Notes: a model not told the origin generated them from the sequence alone. A DNA stretch of 64,000 bases from Marinomonas ostreistagni (GCF_016461785.1 NZ_JAEMUH010000009.1:124001-188000); one strand, 5' to 3'. Positions 28,359-38,476 are shown, counted from the stretch's first letter. Translations and numbers: made by a program.

Positions 28359-29189
28359 TTATAAAGACTGAAATAAGCGATTTATAAAGGCTTCTTTCTC
28401 AGCGTCCTGATCAATCAAAGATAGGGTAACGGTTAGGAAGGCAGAATCGGCTTTCTTTTCTGTGGTCGCTACCGACTGAACATAATAATTCAAACGGTTT
28501 ACTTGCTTATCATGGGATAGGTCTAGGACGGCTTGATCCAAAACAGTGGGAATCACATCGTCACTCTTGATCAACATAGTGGCTTCGTCTTTGGCAAAAT
28601 GCACCACCATACAACGGAACTCTTTACCCGCAAAGCGTACCTTAGTTGGGATTTTAACGTCTTTGGAGGATGCCTCTGGGTTAGTAATCTTAGGCGTCGG
28701 AGCAGCCTTAGCAGAAGCGTTTCCCGCCATCAAAACATCCAGTGAGCCAGAAGCAACACCTCCCGAGCTTGTCACAGGTGCTTTTGCTGGGGCGCCAAGT
28801 TTTTTTTCAATGCCATTGCGTTTTGCTGCAGACAGGACTTTCTGTATTAGTTGGTCTGCTGAGAATGGTTTACCGAGATAGTCGGTCACACCTGACTGTA
28901 CCGCTTCGACCACATGGGACTTATCACCTCGACTGGTAATCATCACAAATGGCAAAGTGTCTTTCTTATAATTTGGCTGCTCTCGGCACCATTGTAGCAA
29001 CTCAACACCTGTCATTTCAGGCATTTCCCAGTCACAAAGCACCATATCAAACGTCACTTTTTCTAGCATTTGCTGTGCTTTGCGACCATTGATTGCTTCT
29101 TCAACTGTGACCGAGGGAAAACGTTTACGTAAGGTACGTTTTATTAAGTCACGAGTAAACGAGGCATCATCTACCACTAAAATTTTCAC
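28359..29189 (-). CDS. Response regulator with CheY-like receiver and unassigned C-terminal domain
   Basis: A 276-residue protein from a GTG start. The receiver (1-120) is complete: VVDDASFTRD, the phospho-acceptor Asp in VLCDWEMPEMTG, MITSRGD and the switch Lys of YLGKPFSADQ. A low-complexity linker (Ala/Ser/Thr, about 130-165) joins it to a roughly 100-residue C-terminal domain (RFAGKEFRCMVVHFAKDEATMLI) that I cannot place; it has no DNA-binding or enzymatic motif. It follows cysZ by 9 nt on the same strand. A response regulator in the phoR-phoU interval also occurs in Pseudomonas as I recall, but its partner kinase is not obvious. Confidence 0.75.
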   Translation of the reverse strand: MKILVVDDASFTRDLIKRTLRKRFPSVTVEEAINGRKAQQMLEKVTFDMVLCDWEMPEMTGVELLQWCREQPNYKKDTLPFVMITSRGDKSHVVEAVQSGVTDYLGKPFSADQLIQKVLSAAKRNGIEKKLGAPAKAPVTSSGGVASGSLDVLMAGNASAKAAPTPKITNPEASSKDVKIPTKVRFAGKEFRCMVVHFAKDEATMLIKSDDVIPTVLDQAVLDLSHDKQVNRLNYYVQSVATTEKKADSAFLTVTLSLIDQDAEKEAFINRLFQSL

Positions 29190-29198
29190 AATAGGGTC

Positions 29199-29969
29199 CT
29201 ATCGAGTCTGAGCCAATAAATCTGCGTAATTAACAAAATGTTCACTAAACAGTTTTATCCATAATAAAGTTGCCGCTACGACGGCGATCGGCATCACAAA
29301 TAAATTCAGGAATGGAATCGTAACACCTAACATAATGATGAAGCCAAATGTCCAGCACAGCAGAGGTTTTTTGCGTAAGGTCGCCCGCATTTCATGAAAG
29401 GGGACTTGGTTATTATCAAATGAGTAATCCATGTATTGAAGTGCCAACATCCAAGCAGAAAACATGACAATTAAAACCGATGCAACCACGTTTACAACAG
29501 GGATCAACGAGAGCAGTAACAACCCCACAAAGCGAGGTAGAAAATAAGCCAACTTTTGTAGCTCACGTTTCAAGCTTCGGCCAGCGATTTTTAACAAGCC
29601 TGACGCACTCAGATCTTCATTAAACTGCTTACCCGTTTGCTGCTCTTCCACCTTTTCCGCTAAGAAAGCCATAAACGGTGCTGCCAAGATATTAACGCCA
29701 ACAGAAAAGCTGTAAAACATTAATAACCCGATCGCGATATTCAAAAGCAGATAAAACAACCAGTTCAAAAAGGACATCCACTCTGGCACGTAGTCCATCA
29801 TTTCATCTACGGCAATATTCATATAGCTCAACGCGACGGTATAGAGTAAAGCCATTAATGCTATATTCGCCAAAATAGGCGCCAATAAGAAAAAGCGCAA
29901 GCGCTTAGACAATAGCAAAGGAAAGGCCTGTATAAATGCGCCAATGGCACTAAATGGATGCGTAATCAC
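29199..29969 (-). CDS. cysZ: Sulfate transporter CysZ
   Basis: A 256-residue inner-membrane protein that mediates sulfate entry for cysteine synthesis. Family hallmarks are IAAPF-like NILAAPFMAFLAEKVEEQQTG, AYFLPRFVGLLLL and MQYMDYSFDNNQVPFHEMR near residue 195. Four or more long hydrophobic helices. The open frame starts at a GTG at 29996, but a second GTG at 29969 has GAGGAAG 8 nt upstream and is preferred. Probably cotranscribed with the response regulator downstream. Confidence 0.88.
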   Translation of the reverse strand: MITHPFSAIGAFIQAFPLLLSKRLRFFLLAPILANIALMALLYTVALSYMNIAVDEMMDYVPEWMSFLNWLFYLLLNIAIGLLMFYSFSVGVNILAAPFMAFLAEKVEEQQTGKQFNEDLSASGLLKIAGRSLKRELQKLAYFLPRFVGLLLLSLIPVVNVVASVLIVMFSAWMLALQYMDYSFDNNQVPFHEMRATLRKKPLLCWTFGFIIMLGVTIPFLNLFVMPIAVVAATLLWIKLFSEHFVNYADLLAQTR

Positions 29970-30182
29970 GAGTTGAGCTTCCTCTTTTTTAATCACTACA
30001 GACGTAACAACGTTGCGCTATTTAAGCATATTTTCGCACAGAACGGCTTATCTAAAAACTTGTCACTTTTCGATGATTGTAAAGTAGGAGCACAAAAAGG
30101 ATTTGTTCTAACTCAAACAGGGAAATTTGATACACTTTAGTACTTGATCAAATATCCAACTAGAAATGCGTCAGGAACCAAG

Positions 30183-30686
30183 ATGATACGTTTTGCCATT
30201 CAAATGCTGTTACTTTGCATATCAAGCATAACTTTTGCTGAGATTGAATCACCCACTGGACGAGTGATTTTAACCACCTCTGGCGCAATAGATGAATTCA
30301 ATACAGATGAAAAGCAAGCTCAGTTTGATTTAAGAATGCTACAGCAGCTTCCTGCTCATGAAATTCAAACACATAACCCTTGGGAAGAAGGTATACATCA
30401 CTACGTTGGTTTCCACCCGCGAGATCTTCTGCAATGGCTCAAAGCCGATGGACATATTCTACGGTTAACCGCTTCAAACCAGTATGTTACTGAAATCCCC
30501 CTCTCTGACTTTAACGATTGGGACGCCATTATTGCTTATGAAATGGACGGACATCCCATTTCTGTACGTAATAAAGGGCCGTTAATGGTAGTGTACAACT
30601 TTGATAAACATCCAGAATTGAGAAACGAAGTACACTATGGCCGATCCATTTGGCAGATCCAAACTCTACGTATCATGGAGCCCTAG
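30183..30686 (+). CDS. Periplasmic protein with sulfite-oxidase-like (molybdopterin-binding) fold, no Moco cysteine
   Basis: A 167-residue secreted protein. The signal peptide MIRFAIQMLLLCISSITFA is followed by a domain resembling Oxidored_molyb (FHPRDLLQWLKADG, IPLSDFNDWDAIIAYEMDG, then NKGPLMVVYNF). The mature part has no cysteine, so it cannot carry the usual molybdenum ligand; it more likely binds a ligand or another cofactor. The ATG at 30183 with AGGA upstream gives a clean signal peptide; the open frame starts 39 nt earlier. It lies 6 nt before a degenerate kinase gene, suggesting it is a periplasmic sensing partner (inference). Confidence 0.65.
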   Translation: MIRFAIQMLLLCISSITFAEIESPTGRVILTTSGAIDEFNTDEKQAQFDLRMLQQLPAHEIQTHNPWEEGIHHYVGFHPRDLLQWLKADGHILRLTASNQYVTEIPLSDFNDWDAIIAYEMDGHPISVRNKGPLMVVYNFDKHPELRNEVHYGRSIWQIQTLRIMEP

Positions 30687-30692
30687 TCCTTT

Positions 30693-32495
30693 ATGAATGC
30701 AGAGCCTAAGGCATCAGAAAAACCCCGTTTTTTCGAGCGTCACCTCGGTAAGATGCTCGTATCCTGTGCTTTATTGTCCGCTGTATTTTCCTTCTTACTG
30801 ATTCCTCTTGCTGACAGCAGTACACGCTTAAACGCAAGACAAGTATTCGATAGCTCACGTTGGCACTCATTGCAATTGCAGTTACAGACTTACCGCTTAA
30901 TGGATTATTTATCTGATGTGGATGAGCGCGACTTACCTCTTCAGGGCAATGCATACTTTCAATACGACCTTGTACTGAGCCGAGTTGACCTACTACGTAA
31001 AGGTGAGCTGGGGCGCCATATTCGAAACTTTGCAAATGGACGGGCCACCCGATTACTGAATATTATCTCTGGCGAGCTCGAACTCATTAGCTTAAACATC
31101 GATCACCTTGAACAAGGCAAGTTAGATCAAGTTCCTATTCTCATCGAGCGCTTAAGAGCACTGGATTCTCAGGTAAGTGATTTTGTCGTCATCGTCAATC
31201 AAAGTGCCAATGACTACGTTACAGAAAAGCGAGCAGAACTGGATATTCAGATAGAGTGTATTCAAATTATTTCGTTAATACTGCTTATTCTCACAGCGAT
31301 ATTGCTGATTATTAGCTTTAAATTATCTAAGAAATTAGGTCATGTTTTTAAACGTAATACTCGTTTAGAGCAGCGAGTAAAAGATGTACAAGCAGGAAAG
31401 TTTGAGACCATTCGACAAATTAACGCAGAATTGCAGCCATCCCTCATAGGCACCTTAAATAGCAGCACATCTTTGCTTCAACAAAACTTATCAGGAAGCA
31501 TCAATATTGTGCTGGAGCGTATTGCGAGTAACCATCAACAAGTCTTGACTCAGCTGGATTGCTACCATGATTTGACTCTAATTGAAGCCGATCAACTGAC
31601 GCCAGTATTAACATTTGGAAGCCTGAGCCAACAACTAAGTGCCAGTATTGAATCCGTCAAACAAACCATTAATAGTTATCGTATTCGAGCCTTATGTTGT
31701 ATCGATCCACACCTTAATGATTGTGTTGAAACAGATTTAAAACGCTTACACGAAATACTGGTGACATTAATCACTCAGTTAGCTCCTTATTGTCAAAGTG
31801 CGGATTTGCTTATACAAGTGCGTCCATCCACATTACCGATTGTCAGTCTCCCTCGTCGATCAAAACAACACCCTCTTAAGATGATCCAAATTAGCATTCG
31901 AGATAATGGCGAAGGCTTACCAGAAAGTATCCAAGATGGGCTACGGAGTAATCCGCATAACCCAAATAATACGATCATGAATCAAATTCAACAGATGGGG
32001 ATGGGGTTTACATTCTGTCACTTTCTTATTAGCGCATTACAAGGCGAATTACACTTTTCCAGTTCACCAGGGAAAGGGTCTGAGATCTGGATTGATTTGC
32101 CTATGGGAGTCAATGAGAATGAGCCCAACAGAAACCAAGATACGGTACCCACGCCTGATACGGTGATGGCTATATTGGAGTCTGACAGCCTATTGGATCA
32201 AGCGTTACTTCAGACAATGAAACCTTTTGTGCATACGATGAGTGTTACAGAAGCCCAGCTCAATGAGTTTCTGTTGATTTCCGAACCGATACCATTTCAG
32301 GCTCTGTTTATAAATCAAATCCATCTATTACATAATGAACAGTTGGATTGCTTACTTCATCTTAAAGCTCACGGGGTTGATTTAATACTTTCACAAGCGC
32401 TCATTCAGGCCTACCCTGAGTTAGCGGGCAGTAAAAGCTTTCAGTACCCTATTACACCTAACCAACTGCGTTCAATTACACAATTTTCAGACTAG
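30693..32495 (+). CDS. Degenerate hybrid sensor kinase (pseudokinase)
   Basis: A 600-residue membrane protein built like a hybrid histidine kinase. Two helices (about 20-38 and 188-208) flank a helical periplasmic region. A coiled coil leads to a dimerisation helix INAELQPSLIGTLN, where the H-box consensus HELRTPL has Ala for the phospho-acceptor His. The N-box (LHEILVTLITQLAPY) lacks the Mg-binding Asn, whereas RDNGEGLPES and a glycine-rich lid (MGMGFTFCHFLISAL) remain. The C-terminal 110 residues look like a receiver without the phospho-acceptor Asp. It is flanked by the periplasmic protein gene and an HPt gene (11 nt gap), so it may be a scaffold for another kinase. Confidence 0.7.
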   Translation: MNAEPKASEKPRFFERHLGKMLVSCALLSAVFSFLLIPLADSSTRLNARQVFDSSRWHSLQLQLQTYRLMDYLSDVDERDLPLQGNAYFQYDLVLSRVDLLRKGELGRHIRNFANGRATRLLNIISGELELISLNIDHLEQGKLDQVPILIERLRALDSQVSDFVVIVNQSANDYVTEKRAELDIQIECIQIISLILLILTAILLIISFKLSKKLGHVFKRNTRLEQRVKDVQAGKFETIRQINAELQPSLIGTLNSSTSLLQQNLSGSINIVLERIASNHQQVLTQLDCYHDLTLIEADQLTPVLTFGSLSQQLSASIESVKQTINSYRIRALCCIDPHLNDCVETDLKRLHEILVTLITQLAPYCQSADLLIQVRPSTLPIVSLPRRSKQHPLKMIQISIRDNGEGLPESIQDGLRSNPHNPNNTIMNQIQQMGMGFTFCHFLISALQGELHFSSSPGKGSEIWIDLPMGVNENEPNRNQDTVPTPDTVMAILESDSLLDQALLQTMKPFVHTMSVTEAQLNEFLLISEPIPFQALFINQIHLLHNEQLDCLLHLKAHGVDLILSQALIQAYPELAGSKSFQYPITPNQLRSITQFSD

Positions 32496-32505
32496 GAGTT
32501 TTTTA

Positions 32506-32847
32506 ATGGCGGTCGACCAAATACAGCTCAAAACCCTTAAAGATATATTGGGTAGTGAAACACTGAATCGTGTAAAAGAAAGTTACATAGAAGACAGTCA
32601 ACCAAAGCTTGAGCTACTTGGCAATGCCGTAGAAAGCCTCGACTTTGCGACCATTGAGCAGTTGAGTCACTCCCTAAAATCTGCCAGTTCAAACCTCGCC
32701 TTAAGCGAGTTAGCTAGACTTTTCGCGAACATGGAAGCCGCTGCCACACAGCAGGAGCCCAGCTCTTTAGCTGCACTCTATGATGCCGTTCAAGTCACCT
32801 ACCCTGAAGAACTGCTAGAGCTCGACTCTCTCTTAAATGCGGGGTAA
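32506..32847 (+). CDS. Histidine phosphotransfer (HPt) protein
   Basis: A 113-residue all-helical protein of the HPt family. The phospho-acceptor motif LSHSLKSASSNLALSELA, with His at about residue 61, matches the usual HxLKG/SxSxxLG pattern. It follows the degenerate kinase gene by 10 nt with AGGAG before the ATG. HPt proteins relay phosphate between a hybrid kinase and a response regulator; the adjacent kinase-like protein lacks the residues to start such a relay, so the donor must lie elsewhere. Ended by a bidirectional terminator. Confidence 0.82.
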   Translation: MAVDQIQLKTLKDILGSETLNRVKESYIEDSQPKLELLGNAVESLDFATIEQLSHSLKSASSNLALSELARLFANMEAAATQQEPSSLAALYDAVQVTYPEELLELDSLLNAG

Positions 32848-32852
32848 CCAAT

Positions 32853-32879
32853 AAAAAAGGGCTGATAAATCAGCCCTTT
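32853..32879. terminator. Bidirectional terminator between the HPt gene and phoU
   Basis: A 10-bp stem (AAGGGCTGAT with ATCAGCCCTT) with A run on the left and short T run on the right serves the rightward HPt gene and, read on the other strand, the leftward phoU (better T run). Confidence 0.8.
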
Positions 32880-32905
32880 AGTAACCTAGTTCAGTTCATC
32901 AACCG

Positions 32906-33628
32906 CTAGATTTTCTTGTCGTCCTGAGCCACTTTCTCAAGCTGCTCTGCTGGCATATGACGTACGTTGACACCATTGATCAAGTACACCAAGTGCTGGC
33001 AAAGAGAACGTGAGTGGTCACCGATACGCTCAAGTGAGCGCAGAATCCAAATAACATTGAATACACGACCAATCGAACGTGGATCTTCCATCATGTAAGT
33101 GATCAAAGAACGAATCGCAGTTTTGTATTCAAGGTCCACAGTACGATCAGCTTTGGCAACACTGACCGCTAGATCAATGTCCAAACGCGCATACGCATCC
33201 AGACTTTCACGTACCATGCGCGTTACTAACTGACCGATACGGCTGATTTCTACGTAACCACGTGGCGATTCACCTTCATTGATCAGTTTCAAGGCATGGT
33301 TAGCAATCTTTTTCGCTTCGTCGCCCATACGCTCTAGTTCACCAACCGCTTTACTGATCGATAGAATCATGCGTAAGTCGGTTGCCGCAGGCTGACGCTT
33401 CGCCAGGATGCGCGTACATTCTTCATCAATGATGCCATCTAGCTGGTTGACGGTCGCGTCTTTTGCTTTCACTTCTTCAGCTAGGCTGCCATCGCTTTCA
33501 AGTAGCGCATGGATAGCATCCGCGACCTGATTTTCTACTACACCACCCATGGTCAAAAAGTGCTGACGTAGGGTCTCAAGCTCGGCATTAAACTGCTGAG
33601 AAATATGATCCGCTGTTAACTCTCTCAT
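32906..33628 (-). CDS. phoU: Phosphate-transport accessory/regulatory protein PhoU
   Basis: A 240-residue cytoplasmic helical bundle that couples PstB to PhoR and restrains the Pho response when phosphate is ample. Two repeated three-helix units carry the metal-binding signatures: ECTRILAKRQPAATDLRMIL with ELERMGDEAKKIA, and later RSLERIGDHSRSLCQHLVYL. Last gene of pstSCAB-phoU, 17 nt after pstB. Confidence 0.96.
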   Translation of the reverse strand: MRELTADHISQQFNAELETLRQHFLTMGGVVENQVADAIHALLESDGSLAEEVKAKDATVNQLDGIIDEECTRILAKRQPAATDLRMILSISKAVGELERMGDEAKKIANHALKLINEGESPRGYVEISRIGQLVTRMVRESLDAYARLDIDLAVSVAKADRTVDLEYKTAIRSLITYMMEDPRSIGRVFNVIWILRSLERIGDHSRSLCQHLVYLINGVNVRHMPAEQLEKVAQDDKKI

Positions 33629-33645
33629 AATCGTCGTTCCTTATC

Positions 33646-34476
33646 CTAGCCGTAGCGACCAGTGATGTAGTCTTCAGTTTGCTGTTTCGTTGGGTTGGTA
33701 AATAGGCTGTTGGTATCACCAAACTCAACCATGTTGCCCATGTACATAAACGCAGTATAGTCAGAAACACGTGCTGCCTGTTGCATATTGTGAGTAACGA
33801 TGGCAATCGTGAATTCTTCTTTTAGCTGGTGAATCAGCTCTTCGATCTTCAAGGTAGAGATCGGGTCAAGTGCCGATGCTGGCTCGTCCAAAAGAAGTAC
33901 TTCTGGTTTAACCGCTACTGTACGAGCGATAACTAGACGCTGTTGCTGACCACCAGACATACCTAGGGCACTTTCGTGTAGACGGTCTTTTACTTCGTCC
34001 CAAAGCGCCGCTGAGCGCAGTGCCCATTCAACCGTTTCATCGATCACACGCTTTTTGTTGATACCTTGAATACGTAGGCCGTAAGCCACGTTTTCGTAGA
34101 TACTTTTCGGGAATGGGTTTGGCTTCTGGAATACCATGCCCACGCGACGACGTAGCTCTGCTACGTCGGTACCTTTTTCGTAGATGTTCGTGTCATGCAG
34201 GTTGATTTCACCTGTGATGCGACAGCTGTCAACCAAGTCGTTCATACGGTTGAAGCAACGTAGCAGCGTTGATTTACCACAGCCAGATGGGCCGATAAAC
34301 GCCGTTACTTTCTTTTCAGGGATGATCATGTCGATCCCTTTCAGTGCTTCTTTCTCGCCGTAGTAAAGGTGTAAGTCTTTAACGGAAAGACAAACTTTTT
34401 CGTCTTCAATGCGCAGCGCCTGCTGGCTACGTTGCATTGCTGAAATATCGATAGAGTGTGTAGTTGTTTCGCTCAT
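33646..34476 (-). CDS. pstB: Phosphate ABC transporter ATP-binding protein PstB
   Basis: A 276-residue ABC ATPase. Walker [11 protein letters not shown] lies at residues 61-70; the signature [32 protein letters not shown] and [18 protein letters not shown] follow. The N-terminal 25 residues extend beyond E. coli PstB. The PstB-typical [15 protein letters not shown] is present. It lies 20 nt after pstA. Confidence 0.96.
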   Translation of the reverse strand: MSETTTHSIDISAMQRSQQALRIEDEKVCLSVKDLHLYYGEKEALKGIDMIIPEKKVTAFIGPSGCGKSTLLRCFNRMNDLVDSCRITGEINLHDTNIYEKGTDVAELRRRVGMVFQKPNPFPKSIYENVAYGLRIQGINKKRVIDETVEWALRSAALWDEVKDRLHESALGMSGGQQQRLVIARTVAVKPEVLLLDEPASALDPISTLKIEELIHQLKEEFTIAIVTHNMQQAARVSDYTAFMYMGNMVEFGDTNSLFTNPTKQQTEDYITGRYG

Positions 34477-34496
34477 AATAGTCTCTCTCCGCCGTC

Positions 34497-36209
34497 TTAC
34501 ATTTCCAGCGATTTGTATTTTTCACGTAGGTGGTTACGGATGGTAACGGCTGCTAAGTTAAGCAATGCAATCACGATTACCAATAATAGTGCCGTCGCGT
34601 AAACCAATGGGCGCGCTGCCTCTACGTTCGGGCTTTGGAAGCCCACATCATAAATATGGAAGCCCAAGTGCATGAACTTCTGATCCAAGTGGATGAATGG
34701 GTAGTTACCATCCAATGGTAGCGATGGAGCTAGTTTTACCACGCCCACAAGCATCAGCGGAGCTACCTCACCGGCAGCACGGGCTACCGCTAGGATAACA
34801 CCGGTCATGATCGCTGGGCTGGCCATTGGCAAGACCACACGCCATAGTGTTTCTGCTTTGGTGGCACCCAATGCCAAAGAACCTTCACGTACGTTACGCG
34901 GAATGCGTGATAGACCTTCTTCTGTCGCTACGATGACCACTGGCACGGTTAGCAGTGCGAGCGTGATCGATGCCCACATTAGACCACCGGTACCGAACGT
35001 CGGTGACGGTAACGCTTCTGGGAAGAACGCTTGGTCGATTCCCGAACCTAGGAAGTAAACGAAGAAACCTAGACCAAATACACCGTATACGATCGATGGT
35101 ACACCCGCTAAGTTGTTTACTGCGATACGAATGGTACGTGTCACAAAACCTTGCGATGCGTATTCACGTAGGTAAACCGCCGCCACGACACCAAATGGTG
35201 TCACCAGGATGGTCATCAACAGTACCATCATTACTGTACCGAAGATCGCAGGGAACACACCACCTTCCGTGTTCGCTTCACGTGGTTCAGCAGTTAGGAA
35301 CTCCACCACTTTTGAACCGTAGAAGCCTAGTTTCTCAGCAATGCCCATCGCATTAGGACGGTAAGCACGCACAACTTTCGCCACTTGCAGCTCATGTACG
35401 CTGCCATCCATCACCTGTACCACAAAGGTATCACGGTTGATTTCGGCGTATAGGTCGATCAGACGTTGCTGTAATGCTTCGTACAGCGCATCTTGCTCTG
35501 CACGTTGCGCATCGATGTCCGCCAACTTCGCTGGCGTCAGTTCGTTGTTCAACTCAAGACGACGCTGCTCCAGACGAAGACGTTCTAGCTTGTGGTTGAT
35601 CGCACCGATTTCGTCTTTTTCCACTTCATGGATGTCGTCGTAAATCGTTGTCGCACGCTCGATACTACGTTCCAAGGCTGCCCAAGTCGCCAACGCTGAA
35701 TCCGTTGGCGTTAGGTCCGCTGTTTCAGCAACGACCTTGCCGTCTTCTTTCACGGCTTTTAGGTAACCGTATAGGTTGCCCCACTCATGACGTTCCGCTG
35801 CGAACAGCATCTCAGGTTGAGTAATATCGGTGAAGTACTCATCGATCACCCAACGGAAGTCAGAGCCATATACATCACGGTTACCTGTCTTCATTAGAGA
35901 GCGCATCATTAGGTCATGATGGTCCGCCACATCGATGCCAGCTTCACGTAGTTGAGCTGCAGGTACTTCCGCGGACTCAACTCGCTCCGCAACCAATGTG
36001 TATGGCGTTGAGCCAGGTAGGCTGTATGTTCCTTGGTTAATGTCCGCTGGCCAAAAGTGACCTAGACCACGTACCGCAATCAGCGCCAATAGACCAATTA
36101 CCATGATCACACAGATAGCGACTGCACCTGCGTTTAGCCATACCCATGGATCACCAGACTTCACCCACTGGGATACGGTTTGATTCTTAATTTTTAGTTC
36201 ATTACTCAT
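34497..36209 (-). CDS. pstA: Phosphate ABC transporter permease PstA, long form
   Basis: A 570-residue permease, nearly twice E. coli PstA (296). After the first helix (about residues 28-50) there is a periplasmic insertion of roughly 250 residues with a coiled-coil part ([23 protein letters not shown]). The conserved core occupies the C-terminal half: [24 protein letters not shown] and the EAA loop [29 protein letters not shown]. The ATG overlaps the pstC stop by one base (TAATG). Long PstA forms are known in Pseudomonas and relatives. Confidence 0.94.
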   Translation of the reverse strand: MSNELKIKNQTVSQWVKSGDPWVWLNAGAVAICVIMVIGLLALIAVRGLGHFWPADINQGTYSLPGSTPYTLVAERVESAEVPAAQLREAGIDVADHHDLMMRSLMKTGNRDVYGSDFRWVIDEYFTDITQPEMLFAAERHEWGNLYGYLKAVKEDGKVVAETADLTPTDSALATWAALERSIERATTIYDDIHEVEKDEIGAINHKLERLRLEQRRLELNNELTPAKLADIDAQRAEQDALYEALQQRLIDLYAEINRDTFVVQVMDGSVHELQVAKVVRAYRPNAMGIAEKLGFYGSKVVEFLTAEPREANTEGGVFPAIFGTVMMVLLMTILVTPFGVVAAVYLREYASQGFVTRTIRIAVNNLAGVPSIVYGVFGLGFFVYFLGSGIDQAFFPEALPSPTFGTGGLMWASITLALLTVPVVIVATEEGLSRIPRNVREGSLALGATKAETLWRVVLPMASPAIMTGVILAVARAAGEVAPLMLVGVVKLAPSLPLDGNYPFIHLDQKFMHLGFHIYDVGFQSPNVEAARPLVYATALLLVIVIALLNLAAVTIRNHLREKYKSLEM

Positions 36210-38461
36210 TATAGCGACCCGTATTTCTTACGTAGGTGCTGACGCACGGATTCAGCGATGGTGTTCACAATAAAGGTGAAGGCAAACAACACAAACGCTG
36301 CCAAGAACAAGATACGGTAGTGCGAGCTACCCACTTCGGATTCCGGTACTTCCACGGCCAAGTTCGCCGCCAAGGTACGCATACCTTCGAAGATGTTGAA
36401 GTCCATGATTGGCGTGTTACCCGTCGCCATCAATACGATCATGGTTTCACCCACTGCACGACCCATACCGATCATGATGGCAGAGAAGATACCTGGACTT
36501 GCAGTTGGTAGTACTACGCGTGTCATGGTTTGCCAGTACGTCGCACCCAATGCTAAGGAGCCCTGTGTTAGCGCTTTTGGCACTGAGAAAATTGCGTCTT
36601 CAGTGATCGAGAAGATCGTTGGAATCACCGCAAAGCCCATCGCAAAACCAACGACTAGGGCATTACGTTGGTCGAACGTGATACCTAGATCGTTAGTGAT
36701 AAAGCCACGGATGTTACCGTCGAAGAAACTCAATTCGATCACTGGGCTCATCGCCACACAGAACCAGCCGAGTAACACAACGACAGGAATCAGCAGCATT
36801 GGCTGCCAGCCATCTGGCACCATAAAGCGAATGCTTTGTGGCATACGAGACCAAATAAAAGCGAACAGTAAGATTCCCAGTGGTAAAACGATCAGAATGC
36901 TGAACGCCGCCGCTAAGTTTTCTTCCAAGAATGGTGCAAAGAATAGACCGGCCAAGAAACCTAGGATAACCGTCGGTAGTGCTTCCATTAATTCGATGAC
37001 TGGCTTCACTTTACGACGTAAACCTGGTGCCATGAAGTAAGCCGTGTAGATCGCACCACAGATCGCTAGCGGAACCGCCATCAACATGGCATAGAACGCG
37101 GCTTTAAGGGTACCAAATGCCAGTGGCATCAAGCTGTATTTTGGCTCGAAGTCGTTGTTCGCAGCAGAGGACTGCCAAGTGTAAGTCGGTTCTTGATAAC
37201 CTTCGTACCACACTTTACCCCAGATCGATGACCAAGAGACTTCAGGGTGTTCGTTGTCAACTTCGAAGAAATGCAGGCCTTTACCGTCTTCTAGTAATAG
37301 ACCGTTAGCACGAGGTGCGAAGCTGATCATGGTCGCTGAGCCATCACTGATACGTTCATCAATCACCTGACGACTAGACGTTGCGTTGAAGATCGATACC
37401 ACACCACGGTCATCCAAGGTAGCAAAGCCTTTACGACGGTGCTCCATCGCCATGTCGACTAGACCCGTTGGGTGCTTCACATCGCGAATGTAAGTCAGAT
37501 GCTCAACATTGTTATCATCACGTACATTGAACCATTGGCTCACACGACCGGCACTGTCTGCCACCATGACAGATGACTGACCTAGCAAGTAACGCATCGA
37601 AACTAACTGGGCATCACCATCGATTAAATCGATTTGCTCTTTCAGTTGCACGTCATCAATGTCACGAATATCAAACTCAGACATATCCCCCGCAGCATTC
37701 GCTACGTACAAGTAACGTTGATCACCCGAAATCAATAGTGAATGGGTGCCGTCTACAAATGGAATGTCTGCACTGTCTTCTGTTAACTCGACTTCTTCCG
37801 TGATGAAGTTAACGTCTTTTGATAAACGCACGACTTGTGCTTGCTGATCACCCACAACCGCCAATGTCATACGGTCTTCGTTGTCACGAATGCTCAAGTG
37901 GCGAGGTGCGAAATCGGCGGCTTGGATACCCTCTGTACCGTATGGGTATTCAATGCTTGGCGTGATCACACGCTCACCTTCAGGATAGGTCGTCTTGTAC
38001 ACTTGTTGTGCCACAAGAACACGGCCATCAGCGTACGCGAAGGCAATCATACGGCTGGTGTCAGACTCAACGGCAAATGCTGTAGGCTGACCTAACGGGT
38101 TTTTAACGTTCTCGATAACGCTACCGTCGGCCACGTTGAAGTACACCATGTCGCCATTTTCAGCCACACGGAAGCCCACTTCTGCTTGCTCTTCTGATGT
38201 GAGATATAAACTTTTACCTGACTCTGCAGCAGGCACGGCATAGCTGTCTTTTTGTTCAATACTGGCACCTGAAAATAGGGGTGCAACCTCATACATTAGA
38301 TAGAAACATATCAGTAGGACAGCCAAAATCACACTGCTACCGCCGATGGCTATGCCAACGCTCGCACTGCGATCTTTGAATGCACGAACTTTACGATGAC
38401 GCTTCAATGCTGGCGTATCGAAATCCAGTTCGGGTATTTTTTGATCCGCTTTTGTACTCAT
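36209..38461 (-). CDS. pstC: Phosphate ABC transporter permease PstC, long form
   Basis: A 750-residue permease, more than twice E. coli PstC (319). One helix (about 33-58) is followed by some 370 periplasmic residues with repeated beta-strand patterns (YLYVANAAGDMSEFDI, GFATLDDRGVVSIFN) like a beta-propeller, then the core: LKAAFYAMLMAVPLAICGAIYTAYFM, LMEALPTVILGFLAGLFFAP and the EAA loop [29 protein letters not shown]. The long form is known from Pseudomonas-type pst operons. A Pho-box-like repeat ends 16 bp before the start. Confidence 0.94.
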   Translation of the reverse strand: MSTKADQKIPELDFDTPALKRHRKVRAFKDRSASVGIAIGGSSVILAVLLICFYLMYEVAPLFSGASIEQKDSYAVPAAESGKSLYLTSEEQAEVGFRVAENGDMVYFNVADGSVIENVKNPLGQPTAFAVESDTSRMIAFAYADGRVLVAQQVYKTTYPEGERVITPSIEYPYGTEGIQAADFAPRHLSIRDNEDRMTLAVVGDQQAQVVRLSKDVNFITEEVELTEDSADIPFVDGTHSLLISGDQRYLYVANAAGDMSEFDIRDIDDVQLKEQIDLIDGDAQLVSMRYLLGQSSVMVADSAGRVSQWFNVRDDNNVEHLTYIRDVKHPTGLVDMAMEHRRKGFATLDDRGVVSIFNATSSRQVIDERISDGSATMISFAPRANGLLLEDGKGLHFFEVDNEHPEVSWSSIWGKVWYEGYQEPTYTWQSSAANNDFEPKYSLMPLAFGTLKAAFYAMLMAVPLAICGAIYTAYFMAPGLRRKVKPVIELMEALPTVILGFLAGLFFAPFLEENLAAAFSILIVLPLGILLFAFIWSRMPQSIRFMVPDGWQPMLLIPVVVLLGWFCVAMSPVIELSFFDGNIRGFITNDLGITFDQRNALVVGFAMGFAVIPTIFSITEDAIFSVPKALTQGSLALGATYWQTMTRVVLPTASPGIFSAIMIGMGRAVGETMIVLMATGNTPIMDFNIFEGMRTLAANLAVEVPESEVGSSHYRILFLAAFVLFAFTFIVNTIAESVRQHLRKKYGSL

Positions 38462-38476
38462 CCGATTTCACTTTTT

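Noticed and set aside
36236-38095. Rightward open frames up to 215 codons inside pstC
   Set aside because: Shadows of the leftward pstC frame; low-quality, arginine- and serine-biased translations without motifs.
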